From NCBI GenBank assembly GCA_013202315.1, contig JABMRZ010000209.1, forward strand, positions 1 through 6,283: a stretch of DNA of 6,283 bases, in the 5' to 3' direction. The DNA comes from Candidatus Tariuqbacter arcticus (GTDB lineage: Bacteria > Electryoneota > Tariuqbacteria > Tariuqbacterales > Tariuqbacteraceae). Made by a program: the position numbers and the translations under genes. The notes beneath the pieces were generated by a model. That model did no database searches. It had not been told where the DNA came from and saw only the letters and a list, made by a program, of their open reading frames with translations. Shown one piece after another: positions 1 through 6,283 of the stretch (the first letter of the stretch is position 1; every line of letters starts with the position of its first letter).

Positions 1-45
1 AATAAGTTACAAATCACTTTGTCAAATTCAGGTTAAGATACAAAT

Positions 46-70
46 GACGAGTGACGAGTGACGAATGACA
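46..70. repeat. Heptamer tandem repeat (GACGAGT, about 3.6 copies)
   Basis: Three consecutive heptamers, GACGAGT (46-52), GACGAGT (53-59) and GACGAAT (60-66), are followed by a partial GACA (67-70). The preceding bases AT at 44-45 give a further one-sided match to the repeat ends. It lies in the non-coding stretch after the last gene, 45 bases beyond the family 2 glycosyltransferase stop. The repeat is seen directly; any role is unknown. Heptanucleotide tandem repeats between genes are known in some bacteria, for example heterocystous cyanobacteria, but this sequence is not evidence for that group. Confidence 0.75.
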
Positions 71-80
71 ATTAAAGATA

Positions 81-105
81 TCCAACAACGCACCATAGTC
101 GGTGC
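81..105 (-). terminator. Weak hairpin downstream of the operon, possible terminator
   Basis: On the minus strand, 10 bases past the last stop codon, GCACC and GGTGC form a 5-base-pair stem (105-101 with 94-90) around a 6-base loop. The sequence after the stem is only partly T-rich (GTTGTTGGATATC), with no run of Ts. An AAGCGCTT palindrome (109-116) overlaps the stop codon. The position suits a transcription terminator, but the stem is short and the tail poor, so this is a weak candidate. Confidence 0.2.
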
Positions 106-114
106 AATAAGCGC

Positions 115-945
115 TTAAATCTTCTCCAGCCTCCCCATTAAATAGCCTGCCGCATAACTGATTCTCTCAAAGACTCCAAGGTATCTGAAACTGATTAATC
201 CGTAGATTAATACCCGGATGGACTTCAAAACGCGCAGGATGAACGGCGTGTTTTCACTCGAAACAGGAACGCCCGAATCCGGCACCGGCACAACTAATTC
301 CGGGTGCAGACGCTGCGCTAAAGCGCTCGCATGTCCGTTCCGGTAGCTCTGCGTGCATAATGAACGAAGGTTATTCGGCGGCGGATGATAAGTATAAGTG
401 TTCGGCGCAATGAAGATATAGTACCCCCTGGAGCGGACCCGATGCCGGTATTCCGGATCCACACCCCTCCTGATTACTTCGCTGAACGGGCCTACCTTTA
501 GAAAATTCTCCCGCCGTTGAGCCCAGCATTGAGTGGTCACCATATCGGAATCGGTCAACTCATTCACCACTGGGAACATCATCCTGGGGATTTCTCTGCC
601 AACCCGCCGCTGAAAACGGTTGGCACCGGGCGGAAGCAGAGTTGACGCTCCAACTAATCCAATGCGCTCGTCAGACTTCAACACATCGATTAGGTTCCTC
701 AGTACATCTCTATTTCCTATTTGAATATCATCGTCGAGAAATACTAAAAATTCACCCTTGGAAGCGGACGCGCCCATATTCCGCGCTTTGCCTGAAGGTG
801 CGACTCTATATACTATGATGATTTCGACCGACTTCTCCGTCTGTTCGCTGACAGATTGCAATAACGGAGCCAATTCCTCTTCAGTTTTCAATGAAGGGAT
901 GATGACCGAAATCAGCGGCGACTCCACCTCCACCACTTTCTTCAC
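115..945 (-). CDS. Family 2 glycosyltransferase (GT-A fold)
   Basis: This is an inverting-type GT2 enzyme of 276 residues expected to add a sugar to a lipid-linked glycan. The fold opens with LISVIIPSLKTEEELAPLL (11-29), then GKARNMGASASKGEFLVFL (52-70) and the metal-binding DDD at 71-73. GVDPEYRHRVRSRGY (161-175) fits the acceptor-side D-x-E...R-x-R-x-x-G region that holds the usual catalytic base. The C-terminal part has SYRNGHASALAQRL (200-213) and a hydrophobic stretch near 243-258 that may sit on the membrane. The segment after strand two is odd: the usual DDGSTD motif and roughly 25 following residues are absent, and EIIIVYRVAPSGKARN runs straight through. The reading frame is otherwise intact, so this looks like a subfamily trait and not a break. 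The start is GTG, 15 bases after the ligase stop, with only a weak GGAAG upstream. It is the last gene of the visible operon. Specificity is unknown. Confidence 0.9.
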   Translation of the reverse strand: MKKVVEVESPLISVIIPSLKTEEELAPLLQSVSEQTEKSVEIIIVYRVAPSGKARNMGASASKGEFLVFLDDDIQIGNRDVLRNLIDVLKSDERIGLVGASTLLPPGANRFQRRVGREIPRMMFPVVNELTDSDMVTTQCWAQRRENFLKVGPFSEVIRRGVDPEYRHRVRSRGYYIFIAPNTYTYHPPPNNLRSLCTQSYRNGHASALAQRLHPELVVPVPDSGVPVSSENTPFILRVLKSIRVLIYGLISFRYLGVFERISYAAGYLMGRLEKI

Positions 946-960
946 TGTTCCCGCTTCCAG

Positions 961-2283
961 CTAAAAGTCCTCCCTTATGAAATATCGCAGTTTACCGGAT
1001 TTTTCCGGTCTAAGCTCATTCAAATAATCGAAATTCACTTCCAATTCTTCCCCCAGGAATTGACCAATCTGTTCCCGAACCATCTTCTCTACCGTTTCAT
1101 CTTTCCCTTGCGAACGAACCATTTGAATGAGGAATTTGGTCTTACTCTTTTGGATGACCCGGAACTGCCGCAAGCCGTATGGTATGAGGCTTTTCGCCAT
1201 GAAATCGAAGAAGGTGCTGGAAGCCACTTTCCCTCTGGGAGTGACCACTATGTCCGAAACCCTCGCCTCCGCCAATTCAAACAGCGGCAGAGTCCTCCCG
1301 CAGGAGCATTTGCTTTCCACCAGCCTGCCCAAATCCCCCAGGTCATATCGCAATAATGGCATAGCTCGGTTCAGAAACGGAGTGATTACCACCCGCCCGA
1401 AACCCTCTTCGTCCGGCTCAACGATTTCCAACAGTATCCGGTCCGCGAATATATGCAGTCCCCCTTCCGGGCATTGGAAAGCGATTATCCCGCCCTCGAC
1501 TGCGCCGTATTCATTAACCGGCTCCGACCCGAAAACCCGTATCAGCGCTGCGCGGTGCGGCTCCAGAAGTGTTTCCGAAGTGATTATCACCACCCTGGGG
1601 CGAAAAGGGGGGTCCTCCCCATACTTCTCCCAAAGATATTCAGCCAGCCTCCCTACGCCTGTAGTGTAGCTGTAAATGACCTCCGGTTTGAATTTCGCCA
1701 GCTTCGGCGTCAGCGAATCGAGTTGGCTGTCGGACAACTGAAAACAGCTTATCATCTTCTTGTTCATCAGCGCCAGCTTCAAATGAGCCTTCCAAGCCGC
1801 GCCTTTGCTGTCGAATGCCCGCCCCCAAATGTCCAATTCCCGCGCGCCGGGATAAATCTTCCACCAGCTTCTTCCGTGCAGTTGAGCCGCCTGGTTCCGT
1901 TGATCCCAGTCGCTGTCATACAGCACCGATAGCGCAATACCGGTCGTCCCTGATGTGCGCCCTTCTATCAGCGGTCCCTGATAATCAGGATTGTGAAAGG
2001 CGGCGGGATTTCTATTTATATCCAATTTAGTGGTGATGGGGAGGGCGCTGAAATTATCCGCATCTTCGGCTTTGAACCCAAGCTTCTTGAACAGCGCTTT
2101 GTAATACGGCGTTTGGGCTGCGATTTCCAATGTGCGGCGCAGGTTGTCGGTCTGAATTTTACTCAACTCATCCTCATTCAGCCGCTCAATGGTCTGATAA
2201 CTTGACAAATACTGCGCGACCCTGTGTCCCTTCAGCTTCTGAGTCATAGGATAATATATGTGCCGGGTCAATACAGTCCGCAT
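961..2283 (-). CDS. CapK/PaaK-like adenylate-forming ligase
   Basis: This 440-residue protein belongs to the phenylacetate-CoA ligase (PaaK)/CapK group of the adenylate-forming superfamily (COG1541 type), whose members activate a carboxylic acid with ATP, often before thioester formation. Visible motifs are the phosphate-binding loop SGTTG (111-115) within GRTSGTTG, the EYGAVEGG block (258-265) matching the adenine/acyl-adenylate motif, MPLLRYDLGDLGRL (308-321) with its ribose-binding aspartate, and SGKLRY (429-434), whose K431 is a candidate for the catalytic C-terminal lysine. A Cys/His set typical of this subgroup is also present: C271 and H277 in CPEGGLH, and C326 and C328 in CSCGR. CapK-like genes are common in capsule and exopolysaccharide loci, where their substrates are mostly unproven. 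Neighbouring glycosyltransferases suggest it modifies the glycan and does not degrade phenylacetate, since no paa catabolic gene is visible. An alternative TTG at 2292 would overlap the preceding stop as TTGA and add three residues; the ATG is preferred. Confidence 0.9.
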   Translation of the reverse strand: MRTVLTRHIYYPMTQKLKGHRVAQYLSSYQTIERLNEDELSKIQTDNLRRTLEIAAQTPYYKALFKKLGFKAEDADNFSALPITTKLDINRNPAAFHNPDYQGPLIEGRTSGTTGIALSVLYDSDWDQRNQAAQLHGRSWWKIYPGARELDIWGRAFDSKGAAWKAHLKLALMNKKMISCFQLSDSQLDSLTPKLAKFKPEVIYSYTTGVGRLAEYLWEKYGEDPPFRPRVVIITSETLLEPHRAALIRVFGSEPVNEYGAVEGGIIAFQCPEGGLHIFADRILLEIVEPDEEGFGRVVITPFLNRAMPLLRYDLGDLGRLVESKCSCGRTLPLFELAEARVSDIVVTPRGKVASSTFFDFMAKSLIPYGLRQFRVIQKSKTKFLIQMVRSQGKDETVEKMVREQIGQFLGEELEVNFDYLNELRPEKSGKLRYFIREDF

Positions 2284-2288
2284 AAGTT

Positions 2289-3611
2289 TCAACCGTCGGT
2301 GATTTCATTGAAAAAGCCAGCCAGTTTCTCACTCAGCGCCGGCCAGGAAAATTCCATTACATCTTCCAGCGAATGTTTGACTTTAAGGGCGCCGTTTTTA
2401 TGGGAATCGTATATATCCAGAAGCGCATCGGCAATCTCCTTCACATCCTCCGGCGATACGATAACCCCCGCTTCAAATCGGCGTATTAAATCAGCCGTTA
2501 TTCCATCAGGAGGGACTACGGCGAATATAAACCGTCTTGATGCGAGATATTCGAATATCTTGCCGGGGATGAAATCCGTTAGATTCTTCGCCTGAGGCAA
2601 ATACAAAACATCAGCGGTATTCAAGAGTTCAATCACTTCACTATGTGGAATATACGGTCGAATTTCCACAACCGATTTGAGAGGTTCGACATTGGCTTGA
2701 GCTCGATATTCATCGGGAATCATCCCCACCAACACCACTTGCAAATCCTGTCCAAGCTGGGGCTTGGCTTTTATCGCTTCTTTTAAACCGTTGAAAAACG
2801 CTTGCGGTGTTCGGCGCTCATAGAACATTCCGGCGAAAATAATCCGAAGATGCTCATTTTCCAGCGGGGGAGCCATACCCTTAAAATCCTGAATATCAAA
2901 GCCGTTGGTGATGGTTATAAATCGCTTAGCTTGTGAATTGGGGGTTCGGCGGCGGAATTGTTCTGTAGTAGCGGATGTGGTGGAGATTATCCCTTCAGCG
3001 TTCTTGAGACACATTCTCTCTAAACACGACTCAATCTTATTCCGTGAACCGGAAAAGATTCTGAACGGGTTGGCAGCCCATGGATCCCTATATTCCGACA
3101 CCCAGGGAAGCCCGGTCAATTTACGCAGAATCAACCCCGCTATCGAAGCGCCGAAGGGGCCGGAAGATGAATATATCAAAACCGGACGGTGCCTAATGAT
3201 TATATATAATCCCCATAATACCGCCAGCGGAACCCACCATATAGCATGATCGGGGATGCTGATACTGTGGAATAGCCTGCGGATTAACCGGGCAATGTTA
3301 GAATTTCCACCACCAGAATCCTTTTGGGAGCCGTTCTTAACCTGATTTCCACCCTGCCGTTTCAATGCCATCACTATGCGATAAGGGTCGAAGCTTGGCG
3401 CTCGGTATACTTTGATATCTTTGGGAATCTGCCGCTCCCATTCCTCATCGATTATATCGTTCCCCCATCGGGAAACGGTCAGTACGATGGGCTGCCAGCC
3501 CTGCCTCGGCAAAAGCTGAGTGAATCGCACCTTCCGCTGAATTCCACTCCCAGCCAGGGGCGGAAAACCGAAAGCTATATACAGAAACCGCCTTTCAACT
3601 CGTACGCTCAT
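2289..3611 (-). CDS. Family 4 glycosyltransferase (GT-B fold, WbuB/WcaI-like)
   Basis: This 440-residue enzyme should transfer a sugar from a nucleotide donor to a growing lipid-linked glycan at the cytoplasmic membrane face. The N-terminal acceptor domain opens with FPPLAGSGIQR (16-26), the Gly-rich loop of GT4-like proteins. It continues through the IPDHAIWWVPLAV region (119-131), SSSGPFGAS (148-156) and the strongly typical LPWVSEYRDPW (168-178). The donor domain has ITNGFD (234-239), IIFAGMFY (257-264), IPHSEVIELLNTADVLYLP (321-339) and PGKIFEYLASRR (349-360), where E354 is the likely donor-binding glutamate. Residues about 85-105 form a polar Gly/Asn/Ser-rich linker, followed by a basic then hydrophobic stretch (107-140) that probably contacts the membrane. 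ATG at 3611 is chosen because it makes an ATGA overlap with the CapA stop; an upstream TTG at 3644 and ATG at 3638 would add 9-11 residues that match nothing. Donor, acceptor and linkage are not predictable. Confidence 0.92.
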   Translation of the reverse strand: MSVRVERRFLYIAFGFPPLAGSGIQRKVRFTQLLPRQGWQPIVLTVSRWGNDIIDEEWERQIPKDIKVYRAPSFDPYRIVMALKRQGGNQVKNGSQKDSGGGNSNIARLIRRLFHSISIPDHAIWWVPLAVLWGLYIIIRHRPVLIYSSSGPFGASIAGLILRKLTGLPWVSEYRDPWAANPFRIFSGSRNKIESCLERMCLKNAEGIISTTSATTEQFRRRTPNSQAKRFITITNGFDIQDFKGMAPPLENEHLRIIFAGMFYERRTPQAFFNGLKEAIKAKPQLGQDLQVVLVGMIPDEYRAQANVEPLKSVVEIRPYIPHSEVIELLNTADVLYLPQAKNLTDFIPGKIFEYLASRRFIFAVVPPDGITADLIRRFEAGVIVSPEDVKEIADALLDIYDSHKNGALKVKHSLEDVMEFSWPALSEKLAGFFNEITDG

Positions 3612-4687
3612 CGTAATCCCAACTTTTCCTTCAACCATCCCCAATGCACGGATAAGGGGTATTTCAATATATTTCGCCGATAGAATCCCTTAACCCATTC
3701 CCAAAGCTCTTCTTCGGCTCGGTGAGCCGCCTTACCGTATCGCGTCATTTCATCCTCGAAACTGTTCTTAGTATATATGAAATTTGAGAATTCCTCCAAT
3801 CGTCGATGAAAATCATCGAGCTCTCCCCCCTCTATCGGATAAGGTCTGAATGTGTCATCTATATAATAAGGCATCGCTTCATATTCAATTTCCCTTTCAT
3901 CGCTGAATCTTAGTCCTAAAGCGAACCCTTCCTTAGTCAGCGGGTAGGGCATATCTGAAATGAAATTCCCCAGACTATAGGCGATTACTTTATCTTTATA
4001 TATTTCGATACCTTGAGGGACATGTGGATGGCAGCCAATCACCGCATCAGCCCCGCTGTCGATGAAACGATGCGCCCATTTGATTTGCAGGGGACAAGGC
4101 TGATGAATGAATTCTTCCCCCCAATGTAAATAAACTATCTTCCGTTCAGCGCAGGATTTAGCTAACAGAAGACAAATCTCCGCGCCTATTTCATCCAGCT
4201 TCCCAGAATACATTAAAACCTTTTCAGGGTAGGGGGGACGACTATGATGAACCGGCAAAATGTCGGCGGCGATGATTTCAACTTTGAACCCATTGAGTTT
4301 TATGATTCGAGACGGCTTATCCGCCAGCCCAATCACTATAAAACCGCTGTCTTCCAACCGCTCTATGGTATATGTCGCCCTCTTTTCGCCATATTCCATC
4401 AGATGGTTATTCGCTATAGACAGAACGAGGAAACCTGCGTCTTTCAATGCGGGCAGAATAGACTCATCCGCCAGCAATGGTTTCCTCCTCGCTTCTCTGC
4501 CAGGCGCGATTGGACCTTCCAAGTTTCCGATTACCAGTTTCCCTTCCCGCAGACGAGGCTTGATCGGCTGGAAAAAGCAGTCGCTCCCTTTCCTGCCGAG
4601 GACCTTGTTTATCCCGAACCCCCGGCTGAAATGCCATTCCCCCAGCATCAAGTCTCCGGTGAAAACCGCATCAAAAAACGGCTTCAT
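3608..4687 (-). CDS. CapA family protein (PGA_cap, metallophosphatase-like fold)
   Basis: This 359-residue protein matches the CapA/PgsA family (Pfam PGA_cap), named after a membrane component of poly-gamma-glutamate capsule synthesis and related to calcineurin-like metallophosphatases. Family motifs appear in order: GDLMLG (11-16), GNLEGPI (54-60), SIANNHLMEYG (90-100), YLHWGEEF (186-193), GADAVIGCHPHVPQGIE (212-228) and IAYSLGNFI (235-243). The likely metal or catalytic positions D12, N55, E57, N94, H95, H188, E192, H220 and H222 are all present, so an active fold is expected. Unlike Bacillus CapA there is no N-terminal signal peptide or membrane anchor; GDLMLG begins at residue 11. The protein is therefore probably cytoplasmic or peripherally bound. 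The tail from about 290 is charged and helical. The ATG overlaps the flippase stop as ATGA, which fixes this start. No CapB, CapC or CapE ligase genes accompany it, so poly-glutamate synthesis is not implied. Family assignment is firm; the job here is unknown. Confidence 0.93.
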   Translation of the reverse strand: MKPFFDAVFTGDLMLGEWHFSRGFGINKVLGRKGSDCFFQPIKPRLREGKLVIGNLEGPIAPGREARRKPLLADESILPALKDAGFLVLSIANNHLMEYGEKRATYTIERLEDSGFIVIGLADKPSRIIKLNGFKVEIIAADILPVHHSRPPYPEKVLMYSGKLDEIGAEICLLLAKSCAERKIVYLHWGEEFIHQPCPLQIKWAHRFIDSGADAVIGCHPHVPQGIEIYKDKVIAYSLGNFISDMPYPLTKEGFALGLRFSDEREIEYEAMPYYIDDTFRPYPIEGGELDDFHRRLEEFSNFIYTKNSFEDEMTRYGKAAHRAEEELWEWVKGFYRRNILKYPLSVHWGWLKEKLGLR

Positions 4688-6207
4688 AGCAGGACCGGCT
4701 TCTTTTCTTGGATGGAACGCTTAATACTAAGGGCAGCGGTCGGGTCCAATAACCATACTACCGCCGAATATATCATTATAATTACTACACCCGCGGGGAT
4801 CAGGGTTAAGAGATTGGAAAGCGGTATTATCCCGCCGGCTAAATACTTTATCGGCGCCATCGCAATTATCGAGGCCAATATCGGAATCTTGAACACCCGG
4901 AAAAAATCTATGAACTTAACACCGATGAGTTCCTTAAGCCATATCAGCAGAATACTGAGGGTTATTACCCAAGCCAAGGAAAAAAGCCAAGCCACCCCGG
5001 TGATCCCGTATCTCACCGTCACCGGATAGATGAATACCACTAATATTACGAAGCAGATGAGCGCATTGAATAATAGATGTTTCGTCTTCCCAAGAGCTAA
5101 GAAAACATTCCCCGTCGACGCTCCAAGCGCTCTCATAAACGCATAGACTCCAAAAGCCTGAAGAGGCGCAATGGCTTCAACCCATTTGGTGTCGTAAAGA
5201 GCCCGGAATAGGTCGCCCCCAAATAGAGGTATCCCAATGCATAATGGAACCATTATATATGCTGTATGTCTCAAGGTTATTATATAGGCATTCTTCAAAT
5301 CCCTGATGCTGTTGCTGAGGCGGGAATAAGTGGGGAACATTACCGTGTTCAATATAAAGACTATCTCTGTAACAGGCAGACTGATGATAGTGAAGGAAAA
5401 AGCAAAGTAGCCAAGCTGTTCCATATCCCACTTTCTGCCTATCACCACAATACCCATATTATGAACAAGAAACCATACTAAACCGGATGCGAAAAGAGGT
5501 ATGCCGAAGGATAAAAGTCTGCGGGCGATCGCAAAATCCAAGCGAAACCGCAGTCTGAAGGGTGAAGCTCGCCAGAAAAGAACTGTTTTGGTGAGGTTCA
5601 TTACCACCATCCCGGCTATGATGCTCCATACATTTCGCAAATAATAGGCCAGGGTGATGGCGGTGATGACTTGAAGGAGTGCCGGCAGTGTCTGCGGGAT
5701 TACCTGCTGCTTGAATTTCAAGTCCTTGGATAAAATTGATTTGGGAATCGCGCCCGCGGCAAAAATAAGGAAGTTGATTCCCAGTATGGGTATGATTAGC
5801 TGCAATTCGGGGGTCCGGTAATATTCCGAAAACTTCCCCGCAAAAGCAGCCGCTATGATAAAAAGCACTGCCCCTTGTAAAAGACGCAATGTCAGCGCTG
5901 TATGAGCGGCGGTTCTGGTGTCGCCTTTATATTGGATGAGAGCTCGTCCAACTCCAAAATCGCTGAAAAGCTCCATCCCGCCGATGGCAACATTGGCTAT
6001 CGCGATTATACCGAATACTTCCGGCACTAAAAGCTTCGCCAATACTAAATTCGACAGCGCCGCTAAAATCCTCACGGTGGTCGAAGCCAGAGTGATCCAG
6101 GCAACCCCCCTGATGACCGCCCTCTTTAAACCGCCCGAACCGTCTACTTCCGAAGATTCGCCGCTCGAACAATTGTTTTGAAGGCGGACTCTTTTATTGT
6201 CGTTCAA
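4684..6207 (-). CDS. Wzx/TuaB-like polysaccharide flippase (MOP superfamily)
   Basis: This is an integral membrane protein of 507 residues, the usual size for oligosaccharide flippases of the MOP/MATE-like superfamily, which move lipid-linked glycan units from the inner to the outer face of the cytoplasmic membrane. About 14 hydrophobic segments can be read, roughly at residues 36-56, 63-81, 105-124, 137-154, 170-190, 192-212, 232-255, 268-290, 313-331, 347-371, 378-394, 400-424, 438-455 and 459-487. Family hallmarks include FGIIAIANV then SDFGVGRALIQ (65-92), the LPVTEI...VMFPTYSRL stretch (277-297), LYDTKWVEAIAPL (337-349) and ALGKTKH (371-377). The first 27 residues are polar and probably disordered. 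The start is uncertain: TTG at 6207 is the only usable start codon in frame before the first membrane segment, and no Shine-Dalgarno sequence precedes it. It is the first visible gene of the operon and its stop overlaps the next start by 4 bases. The substrate cannot be told from sequence. Confidence 0.93.
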   Translation of the reverse strand: MNDNKRVRLQNNCSSGESSEVDGSGGLKRAVIRGVAWITLASTTVRILAALSNLVLAKLLVPEVFGIIAIANVAIGGMELFSDFGVGRALIQYKGDTRTAAHTALTLRLLQGAVLFIIAAAFAGKFSEYYRTPELQLIIPILGINFLIFAAGAIPKSILSKDLKFKQQVIPQTLPALLQVITAITLAYYLRNVWSIIAGMVVMNLTKTVLFWRASPFRLRFRLDFAIARRLLSFGIPLFASGLVWFLVHNMGIVVIGRKWDMEQLGYFAFSFTIISLPVTEIVFILNTVMFPTYSRLSNSIRDLKNAYIITLRHTAYIMVPLCIGIPLFGGDLFRALYDTKWVEAIAPLQAFGVYAFMRALGASTGNVFLALGKTKHLLFNALICFVILVVFIYPVTVRYGITGVAWLFSLAWVITLSILLIWLKELIGVKFIDFFRVFKIPILASIIAMAPIKYLAGGIIPLSNLLTLIPAGVVIIMIYSAVVWLLDPTAALSIKRSIQEKKPVLL

Positions 6208-6283
6208 ATATAGCCATTCTTAAAAATAAAGTCTTATCTTATATACATTTAAATAATATTCCTAAGTATTTGATATGTAGGGG
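6208..6283 (-). promoter_or_regulatory. AT-rich leader with a weak promoter candidate for the operon
   Basis: This non-coding stretch upstream of the flippase is far richer in A and T than the genes. Read on the minus strand, TATAAG (6243-6238) resembles a -10 box with five of six consensus bases, followed by a short leader to the TTG start. The -35 position holds only a poor match (TTAGGA, 16 bases upstream, three of six). Small palindromes ATTTAAAT (6247-6254) and AATATT (6255-6260) lie nearby. A promoter here is plausible from position and composition only. The operon could also continue from genes beyond the right edge. Confidence 0.28.

Noticed and set aside
46..70. CRISPR-like array
   Set aside because: The repeat unit is 7 bases with no spacers, so it is a simple tandem repeat.
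1..114. Small gene or RNA in the left flank
   Set aside because: No convincing short coding frame or tRNA-like fold was seen; only the heptamer repeat, a weak hairpin and a TTGACA hexamer stand out.
1127..1932. Two overlapping plus-strand open frames (180 and 159 codons)
   Set aside because: They are antisense shadows of the CapK-like ligase; the translations are rich in Ser, Pro and Arg and show no domain.
961..2283. Phenylacetate catabolism gene
   Set aside because: The PaaK-like fold is clear, but no other paa gene is present and the context is polysaccharide synthesis.
3612..3644. Longer family 4 glycosyltransferase start at TTG 3644 or ATG 3638
   Set aside because: The extra residues match nothing, and ATG 3611 makes the same ATGA overlap as the gene before it.
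3608..4687. Poly-gamma-glutamate capsule operon
   Set aside because: Only the CapA-type protein is present; there is no CapB ligase or CapC, and the neighbours are glycosyltransferases and a Wzx-like flippase.
4244..5029. Plus-strand open frame of 261 codons
   Set aside because: It runs antisense across the junction of the CapA and flippase genes, both strongly supported by family motifs, and its translation resembles no family.

Overview
The window is one tightly packed, minus-strand gene cluster for making and exporting a cell-surface polysaccharide or capsule-like glycan. Five complete genes lie head to tail and are read from right to left. In transcription order they are a Wzx/TuaB-type flippase (6207-4684), a CapA/PGA_cap-family protein (4687-3608), a WbuB-like family 4 glycosyltransferase (3611-2289), a CapK/PaaK-like adenylate-forming ligase (2283-961) and a family 2 glycosyltransferase (945-115). 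The first two junctions are 4-base ATGA stop/start overlaps. The third is either a TTGA overlap or a 5-base gap, and the fourth is a 15-base gap. This is the layout of a single translationally coupled operon.

Proposed division of labour (inference from families): the two glycosyltransferases add sugars to a membrane lipid-linked glycan on the cytoplasmic face. The CapK-like enzyme probably activates a carboxylic acid for a non-sugar modification. The flippase moves the lipid-linked unit across the membrane. The CapA-like metallophosphatase-fold protein has an unclear accessory role. No polymerase, initiating phosphoglycosyl transferase or nucleotide-sugar enzyme is in view, so this is part of a larger locus.

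The flanks are short. Positions 6208-6283 are a strongly AT-rich leader upstream of the flippase, with a weak promoter candidate. Positions 1-114 follow the last gene and hold a short GACGAGT heptamer tandem repeat, a weak hairpin, and a perfect TTGACA hexamer at the left edge whose partner would fall outside the window.

The organism is a bacterium that I cannot place to phylum. Base composition looks mid-range by eye. AUA codons are used freely, none of the five starts has a strong Shine-Dalgarno sequence, and TTG or GTG starts appear. These traits, with the heptamer repeat, would fit an environmental or uncultured lineage, but that is only an impression. I saw no RNA genes, mobile elements or CRISPR. 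The content is a recognisable type of locus, not a clearly new system. The points most worth a second look are the ligase plus CapA pairing in a flippase/GT operon, the shortened donor loop of the family 2 transferase, and the unusual translation starts.
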